A stretch of 64,000 bases of DNA from Acidipropionibacterium sp. GTDB taxonomy: Bacteria; Actinomycetota; Actinomycetes; Propionibacteriales; Propionibacteriaceae. Positions within the stretch are counted from its first letter, which is position 1. Each line of letters opens with the position of its first letter. The notes under the pieces are model-generated. The model ran no database searches. It was not told the DNA's origin and worked only from the letters and a program-made list of their open reading frames with translations. Of this stretch, positions 35,323 to 43,486 are shown in pieces. Made by a program: the position numbers and the translations under genes. The stretch is taken from NCBI GenBank assembly GCA_022647765.1, contig JALCLH010000002.1, positions 124,001-188,000 of the forward strand, in the 5' to 3' direction.

Positions 35323-36666
35323 TCAACCGATGACCTGTTCTGCGGCCCGGCGGCCGGTGAGCAGTGCTCCCTCGGTGGTGGAATTGACGAACAGATACTC
35401 CCCCGCCAGACGCAGCCCGGCCACGTCGTTGAGATGACCGCGCAAATCGGTCATCGCCTCGAGCTGGGCCGGAGACTGCTGGCACAGCGCACGGTCCCAG
35501 CGAATCACATCGGTGAATGCAGGCTCGTCGGGGAACCCCGGGAAGAACCGCTGCATTTCGGTGATGACGACCCGCCGCCGATCCGCCTCATCCATGGCCA
35601 TGAGGGTGTCGTCGTGCCAGCCGGCGGTAAAAGCGTGCATCAGACCGCTCCCGCGTGGCCCACGGCTTCCAAAGGCCCCGCTGTTCTCGTCGAAGACCCT
35701 GAGAAGCACGGAGTTCTCGCTCTCGGGAATCATCAACGAGACGAAGTTGTCGGGCACAATGCGCCGATCGAGCCCGAACACGTAGTTGTAGGTGGAGGAG
35801 TAGGTGCACACAGACAGGTCGTCGGCCATCCGCTCAGGAAGGGCCGGGATGATCCTCCGCGCCACCTGGGCGTCGGTGGCGCAGATGACGGTGCGCGTCG
35901 GGATGACGCTTCCAGAAGTGCGCACCCCCACCACGGCGCCGTCCTCCACGAGGATCTCCTCCACCGGGGTCGAGAGCCGCACGCGACCGCGGACCCGTTC
36001 ATGAAGAGCATCGGTGATCACCGCCATGCCGCCCTCCAGGGTCCGCATGCCTCGCATCAGCGCAAGGGTCGCCAGCGGCAGGGCGATGCTGACGTCGGTG
36101 GTGCGGCCGAGCACCATCGTCGCCAGGAACGGCCCGAGAATCCGGTCGGTGAACTCCGGGCCGCCGTGCCGCCGACCGAACTCCGCGGTGGTGATCGCCT
36201 GAAGTCGGGTCAGCCAACTGAGGTCGTACTTCCTGGAGGCCGGTCCGGCCTTCACCAGATGGGGCAGAACGGTCGCTCCGAAACGGATCGCCTGCAGATA
36301 GGTCGACGCCGGCAGCGCGCCTCGCAGGAAATGCCACAGCTGGGCCGGGCGCATTCCCCGGCCCAGAGTGAGGTACCGGGTCTGCTGCCCGTCCCACATC
36401 CCGAAGCACTGGGTGCGAATCTTGCGGACCTGCTCGAGGAGCCCGAACTCGTCCAGGTACTGGGCGGTGGTCTCCCACTGCGGCTCGGTCATGGTCGCGC
36501 CGATGGCCCAGGTGGAGTCGCCGTTCGTCCGGTTCCCGACCCGCCCGCCGACCCTGTCGCCGGCCTCCAGCAGAACATAGTCGAGGCCGGCTTCTTGCAG
36601 GGTGTAGGCGGCTGACAGGCCGGCGCATCCTCCGCCCACGATGACGATCTTCTCGGAACTGGTCAT
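35323..36666 (-). CDS. FAD-dependent amine oxidase/PPOX-like oxidoreductase
   Basis: 447 aa. Dinucleotide-binding I-V-I-V-G-G-G-C-A-G-L-S-A-A-Y, then L-L-E-A-G-D-R-V-G-G-R, the amine-oxidase/protoporphyrinogen-oxidase signature; C-terminal E-Y-L-F-V-N-S-T-T-E-G-A-L-L-T-G-R-R-A-A closes the FAD fold. The substrate is unknown. ATG 36666 is chosen (GAGGTGAGG about nine bases upstream); a GTG five codons earlier overlaps that ribosome site. It is first in an operon with the SDR. Confidence 0.85.
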   Translation of the reverse strand: MTSSEKIVIVGGGCAGLSAAYTLQEAGLDYVLLEAGDRVGGRVGNRTNGDSTWAIGATMTEPQWETTAQYLDEFGLLEQVRKIRTQCFGMWDGQQTRYLTLGRGMRPAQLWHFLRGALPASTYLQAIRFGATVLPHLVKAGPASRKYDLSWLTRLQAITTAEFGRRHGGPEFTDRILGPFLATMVLGRTTDVSIALPLATLALMRGMRTLEGGMAVITDALHERVRGRVRLSTPVEEILVEDGAVVGVRTSGSVIPTRTVICATDAQVARRIIPALPERMADDLSVCTYSSTYNYVFGLDRRIVPDNFVSLMIPESENSVLLRVFDENSGAFGSRGPRGSGLMHAFTAGWHDDTLMAMDEADRRRVVITEMQRFFPGFPDEPAFTDVIRWDRALCQQSPAQLEAMTDLRGHLNDVAGLRLAGEYLFVNSTTEGALLTGRRAAEQVIG

Positions 36667-36801
36667 GTGCGTAGTCCTCACCTCGCGATATCACTGTCCG
36701 ATTCGGCGGGCGGGCCCGCCCGCGATTCTGCGTCAACCCGGGCCGGAACAGGGACCTGATGGCCCGGGTGTGAGCGTCCTTGCTCGGCCTCGGACAGGCT
36801 G

Positions 36802-36990
36802 TCAGCCGTCGCGCCCAGTCTCAGGCGGATCTTGCTTCTCTCGCGTCTTACCGCTGTAGTCGCGGGGCGGACCCTGCGTCACATGCTGGGTGTCCTCAGC
36901 AGGGGGGACGCCTTCTTCAGTGCCGGGAATTCCGTCCTCCCCCTCATTCGGCGTCATTCTCGAAGTCTCTGAAATCTCACCCTCGCTCAT
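36802..36990 (-). CDS. Small acidic hydrophilic protein, 62 aa
   Basis: M-S-E-G-E-I-S-E-T-S-R-M-T-P-N-E-G-E then a Pro/Glu/Asp-rich body; probably disordered. AAGGGAGG lies 7 bases before the ATG, a strong ribosome site, which is the main support. It lies upstream of the FAD oxidoreductase gene on the same strand, 135 bp away. Function unknown. The space 36991-37201 shows nothing clear. Confidence 0.6.
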   Translation of the reverse strand: MSEGEISETSRMTPNEGEDGIPGTEEGVPPAEDTQHVTQGPPRDYSGKTREKQDPPETGRDG

Positions 36991-37201
36991 ATGTCCTCCC
37001 TTGATGGAATGAATGCAATGAATGGCTCCCATTCTTACGCGCGACGGGCAGAGTCGACTACACCCCAAAGGGTGTGATGGGCCAGGATCATGGCCTTTCC
37101 TCGAAGACCAGGGCTCGCGAATCGGAGGACCTGTTCCGGCTGCATGCCCGCCAAGCGGTGCCCGCATGTCCAAGCCTCGACCGATGTCAGCTCACCTGGG
37201 C

Positions 37202-37232
37202 TTGACTTAAAGTGAACTCCAAGTTCTAGCGT
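37202..37232 (+). promoter_or_regulatory. MerR-type promoter, copy 1
   Basis: -35 TTGACT (37202-37207) and -10 TAGCGT (37227-37232) are 19 bp apart, the long spacing that MerR proteins correct by DNA distortion. The spacer holds a degraded operator (AAAGTGAACTCCAAGT); copy 2 at 38303 is perfect. The -10 ends 8 bases before the merR ATG. Confidence 0.75.
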
Positions 37233-37240
37233 CATGATCC

Positions 37241-37684
37241 ATGGAAGCGGAAGAGCGGAAGACGCCGGCCCGGCTGCTGGGCGAGGCCGATGGCGTGCCC
37301 GGCGAATGGCTGGAGCCGCGGTACCCGATCGGGCAGGCGGCGGCGTTCACGGACGTGCCGGCGGACACGCTGCGCTACTACGAACGAAAAGGCATCATGA
37401 CGCTGGCGGGTCGCACGCCCGGCGGAGCGCGTCGCTACTCCGAGCTCGACCTGGAGAAGATCGCATGTGCGCACTGGCTGCGGGAGGCGGGCGTGCCCAT
37501 CGATGTCATCCGCCAGTTGACGGCCCTGCGCGGCCAGGGCCCGCAAACAGCGAGCGGAAGGCGAGCACTGCTTGTCGCGCACCGCGACGAACTGCAGCGC
37601 AGACGCGATCGCATCGAGGAGTCAATCGACGCCGTCGAGGAGAAGATCGCCAAGTACGACCGGATCGTCGAGGCCCGCCGATGA
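37241..37684 (+). CDS. MerR family transcriptional regulator
   Basis: 147 aa: HTH_MerR (Y-P-I-G-Q-A-A-A-F-T-D-V-P-A-D-T-L-R-Y-Y-E-R-K-G), then a dimerisation coiled coil (R-D-E-L-Q-R-R-R-D-R-I-E-E-S). No Cys cluster for metal sensing is seen, so a small-molecule signal is more likely. It probably binds its own promoter and the twin operator at 38303 that drives the exporter at 38458. Its stop overlaps ATGAGCCG, a leftover of an exporter start identical to the one at 38458, showing that an eamA copy once followed here. Confidence 0.9.
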   Translation: MEAEERKTPARLLGEADGVPGEWLEPRYPIGQAAAFTDVPADTLRYYERKGIMTLAGRTPGGARRYSELDLEKIACAHWLREAGVPIDVIRQLTALRGQGPQTASGRRALLVAHRDELQRRRDRIEESIDAVEEKIAKYDRIVEARR

Positions 37685-37927
37685 GCCGGCATCTTCCCCC
37701 TCACAGCATCTCTCAACCGTCTGAGCCTCGACCTGCCGCTGGTCGTGCTCTTACCTCCCCTATGGGTCCGCGCCGATCCCCAAGTGGCTCTGTGTAATCG
37801 TGGCGGGCTAATACCGGCCCCAAACGGCGTCAGCAGCGAGTCTTGGCGGAGCTGAGTTCCGCCACAAGTGCACAGTGCGTCATAGGAACCATGTACGTCT
37901 CTCCCTGAGATAAGGCATCCCCGGTAG

Positions 37928-37942
37928 TATTGCGCTTCAATA
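37928..37942. promoter_or_regulatory. Palindrome upstream of the ribbon-helix-helix gene
   Basis: TATTG-CGCTT-CAATA is a perfect inverted repeat 16 bases before the ATG at 37958, next to a GAGGGGAGAG ribosome site; a likely autoregulatory operator. Between 37685 and 37927 I see only an imperfect stem (GGCGGA/TCCGCC). Confidence 0.45.
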
Positions 37943-37957
37943 TCGAGGGGAGAGACC

Positions 37958-38265
37958 ATGCCCAAGGACAGGTATGGCGTAGATGCAGCGGCAATGAGCC
38001 ATGACATCGACGCCGACAGGATGGGCACGCTGGATCATGCTGATCTCGTGGCCCCAGAGGATGCGGGAGACCAGGCCAAGCAGATCGCCCTGGCCGCACA
38101 GGAGTGGCTGGGCAGGGCCCGTCACCCGAGCGCCGAACGCGGCTTCCTGCCGATCTGGACAAGCAGTTGATGGATTATGTGACCGAGCATGGCACTACGG
38201 TCTCGGCATTCCTGCGCGACGCGGCTCGCGAATCCCTCGCCCGGCGAACTGGTCGAGCAGCCTGA
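37958..38265 (+). pseudogene. Ribbon-helix-helix antitoxin-like protein, frameshifted
   Basis: About 102 codons if one base is restored at CGCGGCTTCC (38138-38147). The first part starts M-P-K-D-R-Y-G-V-D-A-A-A; the second frame reads L-P-A-D-L-D-K-Q-L-M-D-Y-V-T-E-H and T-V-S-A-F-L-R-D-A-A-R-E-S-L-A-R-R, a ParD/CopG-like DNA-binding region. As written the protein stops at 38170 and lacks that domain. No toxin partner follows. Confidence 0.55.
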
Positions 38266-38302
38266 CAGCACCGATCATGTCCGGGTGTCGGCTCACCTGG
38301 GC

Positions 38303-38333
38303 TTGACTTGGAGTGAACTCCAAGTTCTAGCGT
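38303..38333 (+). promoter_or_regulatory. MerR-type promoter, copy 2, with perfect operator
   Basis: TTGACT (38303-38308), 19-bp spacer, TAGCGT (38328-38333). The spacer contains ACTTGGAG-TGAA-CTCCAAGT, a perfect 8-4-8 palindrome, the ideal MerR site. It drives the truncated merR and the exporter. Confidence 0.8.
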
Positions 38334-38341
38334 CATGCTCC

Positions 38342-38461
38342 ATGGAAGCGGAAGAACGAATGACGCCAGTGAGCCGCACGCCCGGCGGAGCGCGTCGCCA
38401 CTCCGAACTCGACCTAGAGAAGATCGCCAAGTACGACCGGATCATTGAGGCCCGCGGATGA
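38342..38461 (+). pseudogene. Internally deleted merR mini-gene
   Basis: 39 codons that keep the first six residues of the MerR at 37241 (M-E-A-E-E-R), then R-T-P-G-G-A-R-R-H-S-E-L-D-L-E-K-I-A and K-Y-D-R-I-I-E-A-R-G. Two internal segments, including most of the HTH and the coiled coil, are gone but the frame is kept. Its stop overlaps the exporter ATG (ATGA), so it may persist only to couple translation of the exporter. Confidence 0.8.
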
Positions 38462-39351
38462 GCCGCCACACGCGGGCGATCCTGGCGTTGATCGCCGCTG
38501 CGGCATTCTGGGCCGGCAACTACATCTTCGGCAAAGTTGCGGTGGCCGACATGACGCCGTTCAGCATCGTGCTGCTGCGCTGGGCGATCGGACTCGTCCC
38601 GCTCGCCGTCGTCGCCCAGATCATCGAGCATCCCGACTGGCTGGCCGTGCTGCGCCATTGGCGGTTCCTGCTCATCCAGGGCGTCCTCGGCCTGCTCGTC
38701 TACAGCCTCCTGCTCTACGCGGCGCTGCGCGTCTCGACCGCGTTCGCCGCCTCGCTGGTCAACGCGGCGAACCCCGCACTCATCGCCCTGGTGGCGCTGG
38801 TCGTGCTGCGCGAGCGGATCGGCTGGCGCGGCGGAGCCGGGATCGCGATCGCCCTGATCGGGGTGTTCATCGTTCTCACCCACGGACATCTCAGTGCCCT
38901 GGCCACCGCATTCGACCCCGGCAGTCTGTTCATGCTCGGGGCGATCAGCGCCTGGGCGGCTTACACGGTCGCGGCGCGAAAAGGCCCGCAGCTTCCTCCG
39001 ATCACCGCGACCACCATCCAGGTCGCCTTCGTCGTGGCCATCCTCGGCATCGCCGCACCCTTCGTGGGGGTGACTCTGCCCAGCACCGGCCCGGCACTGG
39101 CGTCGCTGCTGTTCATCGCCGTGTTTCCCTCCTGCCTGTCCTACGTGCTGTGGAACACCGCGCTCGCGGTCATCCCACCAGGAAGGGCCGGCGTCTTCCT
39201 CAACCTCATCACCCTGTTCACCGCGCTCGGAGCCCTGATCACCGGGGAACCCATCACGGCGTCCCAGATCATCGGCGGACTCACCATCGTCGCCGGAGTG
39301 CTGCTCACCTCGCTGCCCGCCCACAGCGGCGTGGAGGACGCCGCCAGATGA
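38458..39351 (+). CDS. EamA family transporter under MerR control
   Basis: 297-aa DMT-superfamily membrane transporter with ten predicted helices and two EamA repeats (A-A-F-W-A-G-N-Y-I-F-G-K-V at the start; S-Y-V-L-W-N-T-A-L-A-V-I-P-P-G-R-A-G in the second). It is translationally coupled to the mini-merR and transcribed from the MerR promoter at 38303. Probably an efflux or export pump for the compound sensed by the intact MerR at 37241. Substrate unknown. Confidence 0.9.
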   Translation: MSRHTRAILALIAAAAFWAGNYIFGKVAVADMTPFSIVLLRWAIGLVPLAVVAQIIEHPDWLAVLRHWRFLLIQGVLGLLVYSLLLYAALRVSTAFAASLVNAANPALIALVALVVLRERIGWRGGAGIAIALIGVFIVLTHGHLSALATAFDPGSLFMLGAISAWAAYTVAARKGPQLPPITATTIQVAFVVAILGIAAPFVGVTLPSTGPALASLLFIAVFPSCLSYVLWNTALAVIPPGRAGVFLNLITLFTALGALITGEPITASQIIGGLTIVAGVLLTSLPAHSGVEDAAR

Positions 39352-39376
39352 GCGACCTCGTTGTGCTGGACGGAGA

Positions 39377-39682
39377 TCAGGCGGCGATCTGGATTTCGAG
39401 GGTGCCCCCGAGGGCGTGGGCGATGCGAGCGAGCATGACGCCACCGGGGGCCTGCGCCCCGCTCTCGATGGCGGAGATGACGCTCTGACGGGTGTGTGCC
39501 CGGCGGGCGAGTTCAGTTTGGGACAGTCCCGCGTTGGTGCGGGCGTCGTAGACGAGTTCTGCCAGTTGCAGGCGAGCTTCGGCCTCAATCGCGGCCTCGT
39601 CATAGTCGGCCCGCTGGGCCTCTGTCATGGCGGCGAGGGACTCGTCCCTGACCTGTTCCCACGGAGTTGTGGTGGTGTTCAT
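39377..39682 (-). CDS. XRE-family antitoxin (HigA-like), no intact toxin
   Basis: 101 aa. An N-terminal helical region, then a Cro/C1 HTH (A-G-L-S-Q-T-E-L-A-R-R-A-H-T-R-Q-S-V-I-S-A-I-E-S-G) and L-G-G-T-L-E-I-Q-I at the end, typical of HigA/RelB-type antitoxins. Toxin genes usually precede such genes, and the start is in an ATGA context suggesting an overlapping upstream frame, but only fragments are found there. It is convergent with the exporter gene. Confidence 0.8.
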   Translation of the reverse strand: MNTTTTPWEQVRDESLAAMTEAQRADYDEAAIEAEARLQLAELVYDARTNAGLSQTELARRAHTRQSVISAIESGAQAPGGVMLARIAHALGGTLEIQIAA

Positions 39683-40065
39683 CGCCTGTCCCCCATCTTC
39701 CAGCTGATCCCGACGCGGGTCCGTATCCGATAGATCGATAGACCAGCTCAGCCAGCGCGATCTGAGTCTCTGCCTGTCCGCCTACGCGGTGTTCTGGTAA
39801 GCGTGTGCAGGACAAAGCACCGCGGTGCCCAACCAGCCGAGACTGGACAGAAGACGGTTCCCCTAGGTCGATGGGGTAGCGGGTACTCGAAACACCACAC
39901 TTCCCTTCAGAACACAGGTTACTTGATGTCGTGCAGGCCGAGCGATGGTTGAGCATGCGAGGGTATCGGCGCAACCTCGCCGTCCTTCAGACGCAGAAGC
40001 CCGTCGCGCGCTCTCCATCATCGCTGAACTACGCAAAATTCGCCCGCACCGCCCGGCACCACTTT
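39683..40065. other. Gene-free stretch with toxin-like fragments
   Basis: No complete gene is seen. On the minus strand short pieces in different frames (V-L-H-T-L-T-R-T-P; A-E-T-Q-I-A-L-A-E-L-V-Y-R; R-I-R-T-R-V-G-I-S-W-K) could be a decayed RelE/HigB toxin that once paired with the antitoxin at 39377. This is a guess from fragments. Confidence 0.3.
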
Positions 40066-40091
40066 GAGGCCGGGGCGCTCGCCCCGGCCTC
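40066..40091. terminator. Strong 12-bp GC-rich hairpin
   Basis: GAGGCCGGGGCG (40066-40077) pairs perfectly with CGCCCCGGCCTC (40080-40091) around two bases. It lies downstream of glnK and is the likely end of the OCD-amtB-glnK transcript. There is no U-tract, as is common in actinobacteria. Confidence 0.7.
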
Positions 40092-40170
40092 AACACCCCC
40101 CAGCTTCAAGCCGCATGCCACTTCTGCTTCTCTCGGTGAGCTCTTTGAGCCCACACATCAGGCCGGTCGG

Positions 40171-40509
40171 TTAGACCGCGTCCTCGCCGGTTTCCCCGGT
40201 CCGCACACGGACTATCCGTGAAACCGGGCTGGCCCAGATCTTTCCGTTGCCGATCTGGCCGGTGTAGGCGGCTTCCCGGATGACGGATATCACCGTATCC
40301 ACCGCCTCGTCGGTCACGACGACCTCGATGCAGATCTTGGGCAGGAACTCCACATGTACCTTCTGAGAGCGGTAAACCTCCACCGTCCCTGACTGGGCGC
40401 CATGGCCCTTGGCGTCGTACACGGTCATTCCAGTGATTCCCGCGTCGGCCAGTGCAGACTTGACAGGGTCGAGAGCGCTGGGCTGCAAGATGGCTGTGAT
40501 GAGCTGCAT
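40171..40509 (-). CDS. glnK: PII signal protein GlnK/GlnB without Tyr51
   Basis: 112-aa trimeric nitrogen/energy sensor that blocks AmtB. The fold is clear (M-Q-L-I-T-A-I-L-Q-P; F-L-P-K-I-C-I-E-V-V-V; G-Q-I-G-N-G-K-I-W). In the T-loop Tyr46 is present, but the residue equal to Tyr51, the site uridylylated or adenylylated in classic PII proteins, is Val (S-Q-K-V-H-V). Arg residues of the usual R-G-R-Q are also missing. It is probably controlled only by ATP/ADP/2-oxoglutarate. It lies 134 bp after amtB. Confidence 0.9.
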   Translation of the reverse strand: MQLITAILQPSALDPVKSALADAGITGMTVYDAKGHGAQSGTVEVYRSQKVHVEFLPKICIEVVVTDEAVDTVISVIREAAYTGQIGNGKIWASPVSRIVRVRTGETGEDAV

Positions 40510-40643
40510 TTCAGTTTCCTTCGTCCGAGAACACGATAATACGAACTGTGATTGTCAAGAAGGCTTCAGGCGATAACGAACACACGACTGCGTGGAGGCC
40601 GCGGCGAACCGCGGAAGAAGACGCCTCTGTCTTGTGCTCAGAA

Positions 40644-41909
40644 TCAGACGCCGTCCAACGAGTATGCCCTCTCAGCATGCTCGGTTGTGTCCAGACCAGA
40701 GATCTCCTGAGAGTCCGGAACGCGCAGCCCCATCGTCTTCTTGAGTACCCAGGCGATGAGCGCCGTCACGATGAAGCAGTAGGCAAATACCGATACCACC
40801 GCAACGGCCTGTCGCCACAGAACATCCAGACCTCCGCCGTAGAACAGGCCCGCTGCCTCAGCCGGGGTGGCCGGATCGGCCAGGAAGCCGATAGCCAGTG
40901 TCCCGAAAATGCCAGGGAACAAGTGAATCGACACCGCATCAAGGGCGTCGTCATATCCCAGCTTCTCCTTCAACCCCTGAGCCCAGAAGGAAATTGCGCC
41001 AGCTATCAGGCCAATGATCATGGCACCCACCGCCGAGACCGAGTTCGCCGCCGGTGTGATGGCGACCAGACCTGCCAGCAGACCAGAGATCGCACCCAAG
41101 GACGTGGCCGACCCGCGCCGAATCTTCTCCGGAATGAGCCATCCGGCCAATCCGAGGCATCCGGCGATCAATGTGTTGGTGACAGCCACGCCAGCGCTCT
41201 CATTGATGCCTCCCGCCGAGCCGCCGTTGAAGCCGTACCACCCCACAAGAAGCAATCCACCGCCGAGGATCGAGATCGGAAGATTGCCGGGACGGCCCAC
41301 CTGGGGAAAGTCTCTGCGCTTGCCCAGGAACAGCGCGAGCACCAGGGCGGCAGCCCCCGCGTTCATGTGTACCGCAGTGCCGCCGGCGAAGTCGAGCGCA
41401 CCGAGCTGGTTCGCGATCCAACCGCCGATCGTGGATCCATCGGGCGAGTCGAAGGCGAACACCCAGTGCGCGATCGGGAAGTACACGAACGTCACCCAGA
41501 GACCGGCGAACACCACCCAGGACGAGAACTTCATGCGCCCCTCGATGGCTCCTCCGACGATTCCCACGGTGAGCCCCGCGAAGATCAGCTGGAAGGCCGC
41601 GATGAGGATTCCGGGAACGGCGCCCTTCGGCGTCTCCTGCCCGACCAGCGAATGGAGGCCCCACAGACCCGACGGATTTCCGATGAGCCCCTTGCCACTG
41701 ACAGAGTTTCCGAGGGTGAGCCCGTACCCGAAAAGGACCCACAGCGCGGCCGCCACGGCGAATCCACAGAATATGATCATCACGGTGTTGAGAATATTCT
41801 TGGTGCGCGACAGTCCACCGTAGTACAGCGCGAGACCGGGTAACATCAACGTGACAGCAACGGTGGCAGTGAGCATCCATCCGGTGTTCAATTGCGACGC
41901 GATGTCCAT
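40644..41909 (-). CDS. amtB: Ammonium transporter AmtB
   Basis: 421-aa, eleven-helix membrane channel. The pore His pair is present: G-T-A-V-H-M-N-A-G (His181) and D-A-V-S-I-H-L-F-P-G (His329). There is no cleaved signal peptide of obvious strength; the N-terminus M-D-I-A-S-Q-L-N-T-G-W-M is typical of short Amt starts. It is coded downstream of an OCD-family gene (91 bp) and before the PII gene, so ammonium handling is tied to the amine-catabolic island. Confidence 0.93.
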   Translation of the reverse strand: MDIASQLNTGWMLTATVAVTLMLPGLALYYGGLSRTKNILNTVMIIFCGFAVAAALWVLFGYGLTLGNSVSGKGLIGNPSGLWGLHSLVGQETPKGAVPGILIAAFQLIFAGLTVGIVGGAIEGRMKFSSWVVFAGLWVTFVYFPIAHWVFAFDSPDGSTIGGWIANQLGALDFAGGTAVHMNAGAAALVLALFLGKRRDFPQVGRPGNLPISILGGGLLLVGWYGFNGGSAGGINESAGVAVTNTLIAGCLGLAGWLIPEKIRRGSATSLGAISGLLAGLVAITPAANSVSAVGAMIIGLIAGAISFWAQGLKEKLGYDDALDAVSIHLFPGIFGTLAIGFLADPATPAEAAGLFYGGGLDVLWRQAVAVVSVFAYCFIVTALIAWVLKKTMGLRVPDSQEISGLDTTEHAERAYSLDGV

Positions 41910-42000
41910 CTCTACTCCTTCGATATGAGCAACGTAATGGGGTGATGATTAGACGGGATTTATCGATATTCTCTCTAGGGCGCCATTCGGCCCACCGGAC

Positions 42001-43203
42001 TCATGCAAGATCCGGATTGTCCCACAAATTGAGCTTGGTTCCGATGCCCATCTTCACGGCATTCTCATAAACCGTCTTCGCCCAGGCCACATCCTCGACA
42101 CCCATACCGCCGACACTGAACAGAATGGGCTGATCCTCGAAGTCCCGGCCCGGGGCAGTGCCGTCGAAAACGTCACCGATATTGGTGACGATATTCGGAT
42201 TCAGCTCGCCGGCGTCGATCAGGTCCTGCCAGTACAGGCCGATCATCCCGAACGCTGTCTCGTGGGAGGGTGCCGGGTACTCCTCGGCCCATGCCTCGTA
42301 GATCTTCCGGGCGTCCACCAGCAGCCGGGCCTTGCCGGAGGTCGTGTACTCCTTGTCCATCTTCAGGTTCGCCGGCAAGCTCAGGAACGCACCCGGCTTG
42401 ATCCAGTCCCCGTTGATGTAGGGATAGTTTTCCGATCCCACGCGCCCGGTCACGACCTCGGAGACGATGTCGCAGTCGCGGACCGCGCCCTCGGTGGTGT
42501 CGCTGATCTCGATGGTGGTGAACTGCGGGTAGTTCTCCCGGACGTAGTCGGCGAACGTCTCGGAGGTCACCCGGCGCCGTCCGTTGATGACGATGGAGTC
42601 GAGGGACGGGCGGGCGGTCGTCATCGCGTGAAGGGCAGTCTTGTTCATCGCGCCGGGCCCGATGACCCCCAGCGTCTTCGCGTTGACCGGAGCGAGCTTC
42701 TTGGCGGCGGCCCCCGAGACGGCTGCGGTGCGGTATGCGCTCTCCAGGTTGCCCGACATGATCGCGAACGGCGCGCCGGTCTGCTTGTCATTGAGCACGA
42801 TCAGGTGGATGGAACGGGGCAGGCCATCCTCCCGATTGTCGACGTTGGACCCGTACCACTTGACCCCTGCTGTGTCGAAGCGTCCGCCCAGGTAGGCGGC
42901 CATGGCCATAAATCTACGGTCGGCGCCGTTGGTGGGCATTTCAGGGAAGGGGCTGGACTCGGGGAAGGACACCTGAGCTCCGTGGGAGTTGGCACTGTTG
43001 CCCGCCATCCGATAGTCGCCCTTCGCGACGAGGATCATCACCTCCTCCATGACCTCCATACATCTGGCCATGTCCTTGACACCTGCAGCGATGACCTCGG
43101 GCTCGCTCAGGTACAGCATGTCGATGCTGGTTCCCTTCGGCGAGGTCGATAAGCCCGAGGTGTCCGTCCTGGCGATCGGGCCTCCGGTAGTGCTTGCAGT
43201 CAT
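42001..43203 (-). CDS. Ornithine cyclodeaminase/mu-crystallin family protein 1
   Basis: 400 aa. NAD-binding L-G-V-I-G-P-G-A-M-N-K-T, substrate region G-V-K-W-Y-G-S-N, and the C-terminal S-V-G-G-M-G-V-E-D-V-A-W-A place it in the OCD/mu-crystallin superfamily (cyclodeaminases, ketimine reductases, alanine dehydrogenases). Some databases label this subgroup 'tyramine oxidase subunit B'. Proposed role: process the imine or amino acid made by the flavoproteins nearby. ATG 43203 has AAGGAG upstream. It diverges from a LysR gene and shares its promoter element with both DAO genes. A diverged paralogue is at 57433. Confidence 0.85.
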   Translation of the reverse strand: MTASTTGGPIARTDTSGLSTSPKGTSIDMLYLSEPEVIAAGVKDMARCMEVMEEVMILVAKGDYRMAGNSANSHGAQVSFPESSPFPEMPTNGADRRFMAMAAYLGGRFDTAGVKWYGSNVDNREDGLPRSIHLIVLNDKQTGAPFAIMSGNLESAYRTAAVSGAAAKKLAPVNAKTLGVIGPGAMNKTALHAMTTARPSLDSIVINGRRRVTSETFADYVRENYPQFTTIEISDTTEGAVRDCDIVSEVVTGRVGSENYPYINGDWIKPGAFLSLPANLKMDKEYTTSGKARLLVDARKIYEAWAEEYPAPSHETAFGMIGLYWQDLIDAGELNPNIVTNIGDVFDGTAPGRDFEDQPILFSVGGMGVEDVAWAKTVYENAVKMGIGTKLNLWDNPDLA

Positions 43204-43320
43204 GTCCGCTCCTTGCACGTTCGCGATGTGGCTCCCCTGGCGGTCGGCTGTCGCCGGGAGCCAGGAACTTCTGGTTCAGGTCATCTTCGGGGCGATCTGC
43301 TTTCACATCCGGAACGACCC

Positions 43321-43397
43321 TCATTCAGGAAAGCGCAGAATCAATTCCACGTCCAATATGTTTTCTGCGAGCGCTGAGAGCGGATCTGTTTCAATTC
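43321..43397 (-). promoter_or_regulatory. Shared island promoter element, copy at OCD1
   Basis: Read on the minus strand: TTGAAAC, 29 bases, TATTGGACG, then TTCTGCGCTTTCCTGAATG, with the same spacing as upstream of both DAO genes. The middle palindromes of the DAO copies are not conserved here. Confidence 0.65.
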
Positions 43398-43486
43398 CGA
43401 TCATGTTACCGATCACGAGTGTGAAGTAACACCAAAGAAACAATTCCGTGACATTCGTCGCACGGACCCGGCTAGGGTCTACACCC

